DNA from: JAADEM01 sp965371855
GTDB lineage: Bacteria; Bacteroidota; Bacteroidia; Bacteroidales; Marinilabiliaceae
Length of the DNA stretch: 15,256 nucleotides
NCBI GenBank assembly: GCA_965371855.1
Contig: CBDUZZ010000090.1
Location: 1-15,256 of the forward strand
Direction of reading: 5' to 3'
The translations under genes were made by a program, and so were the position numbers. Numbering within the stretch: position 1 is the first letter of the stretch; each line of letters opens with the position of its first letter. The notes below the pieces were generated by a model, which saw only the letters and a program-made list of their open reading frames with translations, did no database searches and was not told the origin of the DNA. This document shows, in pieces, positions 1 through 6,135 of the stretch.

Positions 1-63
1 GGTACAAGGTACAGGGTACAAGGTACAGGGTACAAGGTACAGGGTACAAGGTACAAGGTACAT
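1..63. repeat. G-rich heptamer tandem array (GGTACAR)n
   Basis: Nine consecutive 7-bp units fill this stretch: GGTACAA and GGTACAG alternate, and the ninth is GGTACAT. The array starts at the window edge and probably continues to the left. It is followed after about 13 bp by a C-rich heptamer array, so the two G/C-skewed arrays face each other and could fold back with mismatches. No coding sequence is visible in it. Confidence 0.95.
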
Positions 64-76
64 AAATAACTCTTCT

Positions 77-124
77 CACCCCCTACACCCCACACCCTAC
101 ACCCTATACCCTACACACCCTAAA
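77..124. repeat. C-rich heptamer array (ACACCCT/ATACCCT), left of the four-helix gene
   Basis: Degenerate 7-bp units of the form ACCCCCT, ACACCCC, ACACCCT and ATACCCT run up to the 3' end of the four-helix-bundle gene. The TAG stop codon of that gene (complement of 120-122) is formed by the last CCCTA of the array. The same unit recurs on the other side of the gene at 523-563. Confidence 0.9.
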
Positions 125-473
125 CTTTTCTTGCCATTATTAATTTTTGCAACATTTTTGATATTGACAAACATTCCTTTTCAATATTTATAAAAACCTC
201 ATTGGTAATATACCCAATCTCATAAGCGATAATTGCTTGAGTTAAAAGTTCAGCACATGAACCTTTAGAAATATAAAAATAATTCACAGATTGTTTATTA
301 GTATTTACTTCATCTCCTTCCGCAATATTTGAAGGAATAGATACAGCTGCTCGTCTCATTTGATCACGTAATCCAAAATCTTTTGCAAGTTTACCATCTT
401 TTGAAATCTTATAGATATAAACCGCTAAATCTTTATATCTCTGCCATACTCTCAAATCCTTATACTTTCCCAT
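120..473 (-). CDS. Four-helix bundle protein (23S rRNA intervening-sequence / S23 family)
   Basis: A 117-residue protein of the small four-helix-bundle family first seen in intervening sequences of 23S rRNA genes and related to the Avd accessory protein of diversity-generating retroelements. Family hallmarks are visible: LRVWQ near residue 8, the block from DFGLRDQM to SIPSNIAEG around residues 32-53, and ISKGSCAELLTQ near residues 68-79. Length is typical. The function of stand-alone members is not established; the fold suggests nucleic-acid or protein binding through an oligomeric bundle. It starts at ATG 473 with no clear ribosome-binding site. It lies between two heptamer arrays, and its stop codon falls inside the left array. 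It is on the same strand as, and downstream of, a glycosyltransferase gene. No reverse transcriptase or variable repeat is visible in the window, so a retroelement accessory role cannot be supported. Family assignment is firm; role is open. Confidence 0.88.
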   Translation of the reverse strand: MGKYKDLRVWQRYKDLAVYIYKISKDGKLAKDFGLRDQMRRAAVSIPSNIAEGDEVNTNKQSVNYFYISKGSCAELLTQAIIAYEIGYITNEVFINIEKECLSISKMLQKLIMARKV

Positions 474-522
474 AACACTTTATTATCCTTACTAACAAAA
501 AAAACCATCAATAAAGTTCCTT

Positions 523-563
523 AACCCTATACCCTACACCCTATACCCTATACCCTATACCCC
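523..563. repeat. C-rich heptamer array (ATACCCT), right of the four-helix gene
   Basis: About five and a half 7-bp units, mostly ATACCCT with one ACACCCT, lie between the four-helix-bundle gene and the glycosyltransferase gene. Its right part overlaps the 3' end of the glycosyltransferase: on the minus strand the repeat encodes the last residues GYRV and the TAG stop. The orientation matches that of the array at 77-124, so the small gene sits between direct copies of the repeat. Confidence 0.93.
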
Positions 564-1591
564 AAACAAACATCCGCCCATTTCCCCGGTGTCCAGCTTA
601 TTCCCTTTTTATATGAAGCTCTTGCCATAATCATTAACTCCTCATCACTTAATTCCATAACTTTTTTCATTGCCTCTTTTAGTTTTTCCTGATTTCCTTT
701 AGGAAAAACAAACCCATTTTTACCATCTTCAAGAAACCGGGTAACTGAACCTACAGCCGAAGATACAATCATCGGAAAACCTGATGCTGCCATTTCATGT
801 ACTACAACCCCCCAGGGTTCAAAATCGGAAGGAAGCACAAACACTCCTGCATCTTCAAGGTAGCTTTCCATTTCCGCCGGCTGAACAAATCCAAAATGTT
901 TAATCTTTTTATGAATAGGTCTTTCTTCAAACAAATCACCCGTTCCCATACACCATAGTTCCCAGTCATCATAACCTTCTGCCTGCAGCTCAAGAAAAGC
1001 ACGAAACAACTTATCTATACCTTTTTGAGGAATATATCGGCCTACAAATAAAAACCGTTTAGGTAATTCCTGCTTATTTATCCTCTCTTTTGCGACCTTT
1101 TCAAAACGTTCAACATCCGCACTATAAAATCCGGTTTTTATGTTTTTCTTTTTAAAACCCAACTTTATAGCATAGTCCTTTTGTGGCTCCCCAGGCACCC
1201 ATGCATGACTGAACGCTTGATGCAAAGTAAAAGGTGCAACCAAACATGCTATCATCTGACGGATATTGCCACGCCACTGATTATCCATTGATAACACAAC
1301 CGGTATTTTCCCTTTAAATTTTTTGCATACATTAACATATCCCTTATCTACCCAGCCACTGGCAACTATTAAATCAGGATTAATTTTTTCAACTAATTTC
1401 GCCAACAGCTTACCTTCGTATTCGTTTCTGTCATAAATTTTTACTGCTTCCGGAAAAGAAAATTGAAATGGAGCCTCTTTATTCACAGGCCATCTGACAA
1501 TATGAATCTCAACATCACTGGTATCTAATTCCCTAATGCATGCTTCAAAATATCCTGCCAGCTCAGTATATAAAAAAAGTATCCTTTTCAT
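548..1591 (-). CDS. Glycosyltransferase family 4 (GT-B fold)
   Basis: A 347-residue cytoplasmic or membrane-associated glycosyltransferase, probably transferring a sugar from a nucleotide-sugar donor to a growing lipid-linked polysaccharide. The N-terminal acceptor-side Rossmann domain begins with MKRILFLYTE. The donor domain begins around FLFVGRYIPQKGIDKL (near residue 180). The GT4 E-x7-E motif is intact as EPWGVVVHE at residues 258-266. Length is normal for GT4. The natural C-terminus of such enzymes is reached at about ISWTPGKWAD; the final residues GYRV and the TAG stop are encoded by the adjoining heptamer repeat, so the end of the gene was probably rewritten when the repeat arrived. 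Start is ATG 1591. The gene is divergent from hepT and is on the same strand as the second GT4 gene, which suggests one interrupted polysaccharide cluster. Donor and acceptor sugars cannot be predicted. Confidence 0.92.
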   Translation of the reverse strand: MKRILFLYTELAGYFEACIRELDTSDVEIHIVRWPVNKEAPFQFSFPEAVKIYDRNEYEGKLLAKLVEKINPDLIVASGWVDKGYVNVCKKFKGKIPVVLSMDNQWRGNIRQMIACLVAPFTLHQAFSHAWVPGEPQKDYAIKLGFKKKNIKTGFYSADVERFEKVAKERINKQELPKRFLFVGRYIPQKGIDKLFRAFLELQAEGYDDWELWCMGTGDLFEERPIHKKIKHFGFVQPAEMESYLEDAGVFVLPSDFEPWGVVVHEMAASGFPMIVSSAVGSVTRFLEDGKNGFVFPKGNQEKLKEAMKKVMELSDEELMIMARASYKKGISWTPGKWADVCLGYRV

Positions 1592-1649
1592 GTCATTTTA
1601 AATTTTCATGGAAAGATAATGGATATTACATCGATTTCAACTATTAATC

Positions 1650-1677
1650 TTAACTTTGTTAAAACGTTATAATTAAC
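1650..1677 (+). promoter_or_regulatory. hepT promoter with operator-like TTAAC/GTTAA repeats
   Basis: TAACTTTG at 1651-1658 matches the Bacteroidota -7 element TAnnTTTG and lies 19 bases before the hepT ATG. No convincing -33 element is visible. Three half-sites overlap or follow it: TTAAC (1650-1654), GTTAA (1658-1662) and TTAAC (1673-1677). The first two form a palindrome centred on the -7 box; the last two form a wider inverted repeat ending at the start codon. A repressor bound here would block transcription, as expected for an autoregulated toxin-antitoxin operon. The regulatory role is inferred. Confidence 0.5.
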
Positions 1678-2094
1678 ATGAGTGATCTAATCTTTTCCAA
1701 AACATCGAATATAAAAAACAGCATTAGAAGAATCAAAGAAAAAACAGGAATGAAGCCTGAAAGTTTAGATAATGATTTTGATGTTCAAGATGTTTATATC
1801 TTAAATTTACAACGTGCTATACAAGCCACAATTGATATTTCAAACATCATAATAAAAGAATACAATCTTGACCTCCCGGCAAATTACAAAAACGGATTTG
1901 AGATACTGAAAAAATTTAATTTCATTGACAATGATATCAAAGAGAAAATGATAAAGATGGCAGGATTTAGAAATATTGCAGTGCATAACTATGAAAAACT
2001 TAATTTAGATATTCTTAAATCCATTCTTGTGAATAACATTGATGACTTTGAAGTTTTTTATACGCAGGTATTAACAAATATTGGCTCAATATGA
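1678..2094 (+). CDS. hepT: HepT-like HEPN-domain RNase toxin
   Basis: A 138-residue all-helical HEPN protein of the HepT (DUF86) family, the toxin of type VII HepT/MntA systems, which cleaves RNA and is silenced when its MntA partner attaches AMP to a tyrosine. The catalytic R-x4-H-x-Y motif is complete: R98, H103 and Y105 in FRNIAVHNYEKL. By analogy with the characterised Shewanella pair, Y105 is the likely AMPylation site. The toxin therefore looks catalytically competent. It starts at ATG 1678 just after a TAnnTTTG promoter element and is followed after 73 bp by the nucleotidyltransferase gene on the same strand. Toxin first, antitoxin second is a usual order for this family. Such pairs are often mobile and protect plasmids, genomic islands or hosts against phage; here it interrupts a minus-strand polysaccharide locus. 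Confidence 0.88.
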   Translation: MSDLIFSKTSNIKNSIRRIKEKTGMKPESLDNDFDVQDVYILNLQRAIQATIDISNIIIKEYNLDLPANYKNGFEILKKFNFIDNDIKEKMIKMAGFRNIAVHNYEKLNLDILKSILVNNIDDFEVFYTQVLTNIGSI

Positions 2095-2167
2095 TTTATA
2101 ATGGGAAAGGAGAAATAAATGATAATAATTACCCACTAAATATCTTATAACCCAAAACATTTCGTAT

Positions 2168-2563
2168 ATGTTAGAACAGGCAATTAAAACTAAGATAATC
2201 AACTTTTTATCAGACAAAGTGAAGTTTGCCTATCTGTTCGGTTCGGCCTTAACAAAGTATTTTAATAGTAACAGCGATATTGACATTGCCGTTTGGTTGA
2301 AACAATATCCTATAGAGGTAAAAGAACTTATTGATTTAAAGTATTCGCTTGAGAAGTTAATGGATTTCAAATATGATATTGATTTGGTGGTTTTAAACGA
2401 AGCTGACCTTATAATCTCAAATCAGGTAGTTACAAAAGGGGAGCTAATCCTTGTCAATGAACCACTGTTTACCGAAAATTTTATAATTTCCCGTCGCAGT
2501 TTATATATGGAATTTAAAGCTTTTCGTAAAAATCTGGAAAATAATCTTTTGAATAAATCGTAA
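2168..2563 (+). CDS. mntA: MntA-like minimal nucleotidyltransferase antitoxin
   Basis: A 131-residue minimal nucleotidyltransferase of the polymerase-beta superfamily, the presumed partner of the upstream HEPN toxin. The diagnostic G-S-x10-D-x-D signature is exact: G25-S26, ten residues, then D37-I-D39. A third acidic position is offered by YDIDLVVL (D70/D72). The family transfers AMP from ATP to the toxin tyrosine, which neutralises it. The start ATG 2168 is the only in-frame methionine; an in-frame TAA lies about 14 codons upstream. The 73-bp spacing from hepT is wider than in many pairs, where the genes abut or overlap, but strand and order argue for one operon. The gene converges on the minus-strand glycosyltransferase, with a short hairpin between them. 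Confidence in family and pairing is high; activity is inferred. Confidence 0.87.
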   Translation: MLEQAIKTKIINFLSDKVKFAYLFGSALTKYFNSNSDIDIAVWLKQYPIEVKELIDLKYSLEKLMDFKYDIDLVVLNEADLIISNQVVTKGELILVNEPLFTENFIISRRSLYMEFKAFRKNLENNLLNKS

Positions 2564-2570
2564 ATCCTAA

Positions 2571-2600
2571 TCCCGATTCTCGGGACTCCGCTCCGAATCC
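2571..2600. repeat. Short palindromic repeat fragment with TCCCGA hairpin
   Basis: TCCCGA-TTC-TCGGGA (2571-2585) is a perfect 6-bp stem with a 3-nt loop between convergent mntA and the second glycosyltransferase gene. The adjoining ACTCCGCTCCGAAT (2585-2598) matches 13 of 14 bases of ACTCCGCTCGGAAT inside the repeat element near 9985-9998. The TCCCGA...TCGGGA stem also recurs at 15171 and 15230. It may act as a weak terminator but has no adjacent T-run. Confidence 0.6.
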
Positions 2601-2615
2601 AAATATCATAAATCC

Positions 2616-3767
2616 TCAAATCCCAAACATCCTCCTGTATCCTTCAAGCAGTTCCGGGTCATTCACAAATTCTTCAGCCAATGTCCTCGCTCCGGCACAC
2701 CACTTTTGATACTCATCATTGGACATACGGCAGAGTTCTTCAGTTTTTTCAACCCATTTAGGTTCATCTACTAAAGGTAAATCCCATCCGGCTTTTTTCT
2801 CCTCCAGGCCTCGCCAAGGTGTCTGGTCGCTGATCAGAACAGGCCTGCCTGCCGAAAGACTTTCAAGTATCACATGTCCGAAATTCTCTCCTCTTGTGGG
2901 CATAAAAAGAGCATGATAATTTTGAATTGTTTTACCCACACTATCTGCCGAAACTGTTCCTTTGTATTTTACCTCAATATTTTCAGGTAGTGTTTCGATT
3001 ACTTTATCACACTCCTGCCAGTAATCTTCGTTATAAATCTGTCCGTAAATATCAAATGAAATATTACAGGTTATTTCAGGTAATTCAGATAATCGCTTTA
3101 GTGCAAACAAAGTATTCTTCTCAGGGGCAATACGGGCAAGACTAACCAATCTTAATTCATTTTGCTTTTTATCTGTTGTCTTTGGTTCGATAAGTTTTTT
3201 ACGCGGGAAATTTGATGCAACAATAGTTTTTACCTCTTCCCCCAGCGCTTCTTTCACATCTCTCCCCTCCTTTTCGTTTGTAACATGAAACACAACACCG
3301 GAATACAATCCCAATAATTTAGCCAGTTTAAGGAATATCCGCTTTTTATCCGATTTCACATTTATGGCACTCTTTGCCAGCATTCCCCTGCTTGCAACTA
3401 TAATATTTTTTATTCCTGATCTTTTTAATACCCAAAGAGGCAGTATTGAAAATTTCCATGAATAAATACCATTAACATAAACAATATCAAATGATTGAGC
3501 GTTAATTAATTTCTTAAAAGTCTTTTTATTTTGATACTCAGGTGATGCATAAAACACTTTTACATGAGGTTGAAAGTCAACCCATCTATCATACTCAATA
3601 TTCTTATAAGGTTCTGTTTCCAGGTAATCGGTATTGCGGGTAACAATAAAAAACTCATACTCATTGGCCAGATGTTCAATCATATTAGCCATTGAGCGAA
3701 CAGGTCCTCCCGCCTTATATCCCGGCAGGAACCAGTCGATGAATATCAGTATCTTTTTCTTTTTCAA
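2616..3767 (-). CDS. Glycosyltransferase family 4 (GT-B fold), TTG start
   Basis: A 383-residue GT4 glycosyltransferase for surface polysaccharide assembly. The N-terminal domain begins KKKKILIFIDWFLPGYKAGG, with the glycine-rich loop GGPVRS typical of this group. The donor domain starts near LRLVSLARIAPEKN (about residue 206). The E-x7-E motif is intact as ENFGHVILE (residues 294-302), followed by SAGRPVLIS and TPWRGL, a combination common in O-antigen and capsule transferases. The start is TTG at 3767: no ATG is available upstream because an in-frame TAA lies two codons before it, and the next methionine (residue 27) would delete the first strand and the glycine loop. It lies upstream of the other GT4 gene on the same strand, with the toxin-antitoxin pair between them. 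Sugar specificity is not predictable. Confidence 0.92.
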   Translation of the reverse strand: MKKKKILIFIDWFLPGYKAGGPVRSMANMIEHLANEYEFFIVTRNTDYLETEPYKNIEYDRWVDFQPHVKVFYASPEYQNKKTFKKLINAQSFDIVYVNGIYSWKFSILPLWVLKRSGIKNIIVASRGMLAKSAINVKSDKKRIFLKLAKLLGLYSGVVFHVTNEKEGRDVKEALGEEVKTIVASNFPRKKLIEPKTTDKKQNELRLVSLARIAPEKNTLFALKRLSELPEITCNISFDIYGQIYNEDYWQECDKVIETLPENIEVKYKGTVSADSVGKTIQNYHALFMPTRGENFGHVILESLSAGRPVLISDQTPWRGLEEKKAGWDLPLVDEPKWVEKTEELCRMSNDEYQKWCAGARTLAEEFVNDPELLEGYRRMFGI

Positions 3768-3787
3768 ACCTTAACTCTTTTGTATGC

Positions 3788-3795
3788 CAAAAATA
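3788..3795 (-). promoter_or_regulatory. Candidate -7 promoter element for the second GT4 gene
   Basis: On the minus strand TATTTTTG fits TAnnTTTG and lies 20 bases upstream of the TTG start at 3767. A well-spaced -33 element is not obvious, so this is a weak call based on position and the -7 match. Confidence 0.35.
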
Positions 3796-3851
3796 GTAAA
3801 TACAGTCACCAATTACACTAATTATACTAAAATAAAACTAATATTACTATG

Positions 3852-4036
3852 GAAGCATTCTAACGCATTTTCCCCCTTGGTGAAAGAGGTGAGTTATACG
3901 ATTGTTAATATACATACGATTTTAGGGGGATTGGAAATAGCATAAAGCAATCCCCCTAAATCCAAAATGCTTTTACACTTTCGCATATATACTTCCCCCT
4001 TTGCTAAGGGGGAAAAACTCTTATAAAACTTAAAAA
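3852..4036. repeat. Hairpin-rich dispersed repeat, copy 1 (~185 bp)
   Basis: First of two near-identical tandem-spaced copies (period 198 bp). It contains, in order, a degenerate CCCCCTTGGTGAAAGAGG palindrome near 3872, a perfect 13-bp inverted repeat TTTAGGGGGATTG/CAATCCCCCTAAA (3921-3933 and 3948-3960), and CCCCCTTTGCTAAGGGGG (3995-4012, one mismatch). It ends with ACTCTTATAAAACTTA. No open reading frame belongs to it. The structure suggests a non-autonomous mobile or REP-like element that could also terminate transcription. Confidence 0.85.
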
Positions 4037-4049
4037 ATTAGAAGAGTTT

Positions 4050-4235
4050 GAAGTATTCTAACGCATTTCCCCCTTGGTGAAGGGGGTAAGTTATACGATT
4101 GTTAATATACATGCGATTTTCGGGGGATTGTAAACAGCAATAGCCAATCCCCCTAATACCAAAATACCTTTACACATTCGCATAACCACTTCCCCCTTTG
4201 CAAAGGGGGAAAAACTCTTATAAAACTTAGAAAAA
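4050..4235. repeat. Hairpin-rich dispersed repeat, copy 2 (~185 bp)
   Basis: Second copy of the element at 3852-4036, with the same order of parts: CCCCCTTGGTGAAGGGGG (4069-4086), GGGGGATTG/CAATCCCCC (4122-4130 and 4145-4153), and a perfect 22-bp palindrome TTCCCCCTTTGCAAAGGGGG plus AA (4190-4211). Its palindromes are better preserved than in copy 1 at both ends, while the central stem is shorter. Together the two copies fill most of the gene-free 486 bp between the second GT4 gene and the phosphohexomutase gene. Confidence 0.85.
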
Positions 4236-4253
4236 CAATTGTATTGAAAAGCA

Positions 4254-6002
4254 CTACAACTTCAAATCCTTACTTATCTGTTCTATCTTTTCATCAGCAA
4301 GCTTATTCACCTTATCCCAATCTTCTTTCTTCTCAAACGGGATTTTCACCTCCATATAGAATTTTATTTTCGGCTCTGTACCAGAGGGACGAACGGATAT
4401 TTTTGTTCCATCTTCTGTGAAAAACTGTAACACATTAGACGATACAGGAATATCTATTTTTGATGTTGCTCCTGTCGTCATATCTCTTGCCTCTAAAGGG
4501 GAATAATCCTTAATCATAGTTACCTTTTGTCCGGCAAGTATTTGGGGCGGGTTGGCTCTGTAATCTTTCATTATCTGCTCTATCTCTTCAGCACCAGTTT
4601 TGCCTTTACGTACGATATATATCATCTTCTCTTTTGAGAAACCATACTCAAGATAGATATCCTGAATTACTTCATACAAACTTTTCCCCTGATCTCTGGC
4701 CCATGCAGCAGCTTCAGCAGCAATAGCAATGGAAGCAACGGCATCTTTATCCCTTACACTATCACCGGGTAAAAAGCCATAAGACTCCTCTCCTCCACAT
4801 ATATATTTCTTCTTACCTTCATTCTCACGAATTATTTTGGCAATCCACTTAAACCCCGTCAATACATCATAACACTCCACATCGTACTTAACGGCAATCT
4901 CTTTCAATACTTCAGTAGAAACAATTGTTTTAACAATAAACTCATTCCCTGTAAGGAGTCCTTTCTCCTGCCATTTTTTCAATATATACCATGTAAGTAT
5001 TAATGCAGTAATATTTCCGTTAACAAGCACATATTCACCATTATTATCTTTTATTGCAATTCCTAAACGATCGCCATCGGGGTCAGAGGCCATAATTATA
5101 TCCGCATCTGTTTCTCGACCTTTATTGAGAGCCATCTCCAAGGCTGCCGGCTCCTCCGGATTGGGTGACACAACAGTTGGGAATTCACCACTGACAACAT
5201 CTTGTTCAGGAACATTAATAATATTTGTAAAACCAATATTCCTCAAAGCCATAGGTATAAGCTTAACTCCTGTACCATGAATAGGAGTATAAACAATTTT
5301 AAGGTCATGATTTCTGGTTATCACATCAGGATCAAGAGTAAGTTTCTTTATCTCCTCCAGATAATCACGATCCATAGCGTCACCAAGGATCTCAACCAAT
5401 TCAGGCTTTCTTACAAAACGAATTTCATCTACTGAAGATATATTTTTAACCCCATCAATAATATTCTTATCATGTGGGGGTATTACCTGTCCCCCATCAT
5501 CCCAATATGCTTTATATCCGTTGTACTCTTTAGGATTATGTGATGCCGTAATAATTACACCACTCTGACATCCCAGTTTACGTATTGCATAAGATATTTC
5601 CGGTGTAGGCCTTAAATCTTCAAAAAGATAAACCTTAATATCATTTGCTGAAAAAATATCGGTAACAGTATCAGCAAAGAAACGGCTGTTGTTACGGCAA
5701 TCATAACCGATAACCACACCTATCCTGTCGAGATGAGAAAAACTCTTTTTCAGATAATTGGCCAACCCCTGTGTAGCTGCACCAACCGTATATTTGTTCA
5801 TACGGTTCGAGCCTGCCCCCATTACTCCTCGTAATCCTCCGGTACCAAATTCCATATCTCTATAAAAAGCATCAATAAGTTCTGTTTTATCCTCACTATC
5901 AAGCATTGCCCTGACAGCCTTTTTTGTCTCTTCATCATAGTTTCCGTTTAACCATGATTCTGCTTTTTGCAGTATTGATTCAGACACACTATTATTTCTC
6001 AT
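4254..6002 (-). CDS. pgcA: Phospho-sugar mutase (phosphoglucomutase/phosphomannomutase, PgcA-like)
   Basis: A 582-residue alpha-D-phosphohexomutase that interconverts hexose-6-phosphate and hexose-1-phosphate through a phosphoserine in the cytoplasm. All four family signatures are present: active-site loop TASHNP with Ser154, metal-binding DPDGDR (307-312), sugar-specificity loop GGEES (403-407), and phosphate-binding RPSGTEPK (538-545). Length and the N-terminal block DMEFGTGGLRG match the long PgcA/Pgm2-type enzymes rather than the shorter AlgC or GlmM types. The GEES loop fits glucose/mannose phosphates. It lies 133 bp downstream of rfbD on the same strand with no hairpin terminator between, so co-transcription with rfbC-rfbD is plausible; glucose-1-phosphate is the precursor for dTDP-glucose. 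The gene symbol follows the Bacillus homologue; exact substrate preference is inferred. Confidence 0.92.
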   Translation of the reverse strand: MRNNSVSESILQKAESWLNGNYDEETKKAVRAMLDSEDKTELIDAFYRDMEFGTGGLRGVMGAGSNRMNKYTVGAATQGLANYLKKSFSHLDRIGVVIGYDCRNNSRFFADTVTDIFSANDIKVYLFEDLRPTPEISYAIRKLGCQSGVIITASHNPKEYNGYKAYWDDGGQVIPPHDKNIIDGVKNISSVDEIRFVRKPELVEILGDAMDRDYLEEIKKLTLDPDVITRNHDLKIVYTPIHGTGVKLIPMALRNIGFTNIINVPEQDVVSGEFPTVVSPNPEEPAALEMALNKGRETDADIIMASDPDGDRLGIAIKDNNGEYVLVNGNITALILTWYILKKWQEKGLLTGNEFIVKTIVSTEVLKEIAVKYDVECYDVLTGFKWIAKIIRENEGKKKYICGGEESYGFLPGDSVRDKDAVASIAIAAEAAAWARDQGKSLYEVIQDIYLEYGFSKEKMIYIVRKGKTGAEEIEQIMKDYRANPPQILAGQKVTMIKDYSPLEARDMTTGATSKIDIPVSSNVLQFFTEDGTKISVRPSGTEPKIKFYMEVKIPFEKKEDWDKVNKLADEKIEQISKDLKL

Positions 6003-6135
6003 ATTCTATTTCTTTAATTGTTTACAAAATTCAACTAACTAATTTACTTAATTTTTCATCAAATAGTCGAAAAAATGTAAAAATTATATTGTTTTTTTTT
6101 GTTTCCCTCTCCGCAAAACAGACATGAATTATCTC

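Noticed and set aside
1..124. CRISPR array
   Set aside because: The units are 7-bp head-to-tail repeats without unique spacers, and no cas genes are present.
120..473. Accessory gene (avd) of a diversity-generating retroelement
   Set aside because: The protein belongs to the same broad fold family, but no reverse transcriptase, template repeat or variable repeat is visible in the window.
2422..2619. Minus-strand 65-codon open frame overlapping mntA
   Set aside because: It overlaps the mntA 3' half and the palindromic repeat; no family likeness, and the opposite strand has a clear gene.
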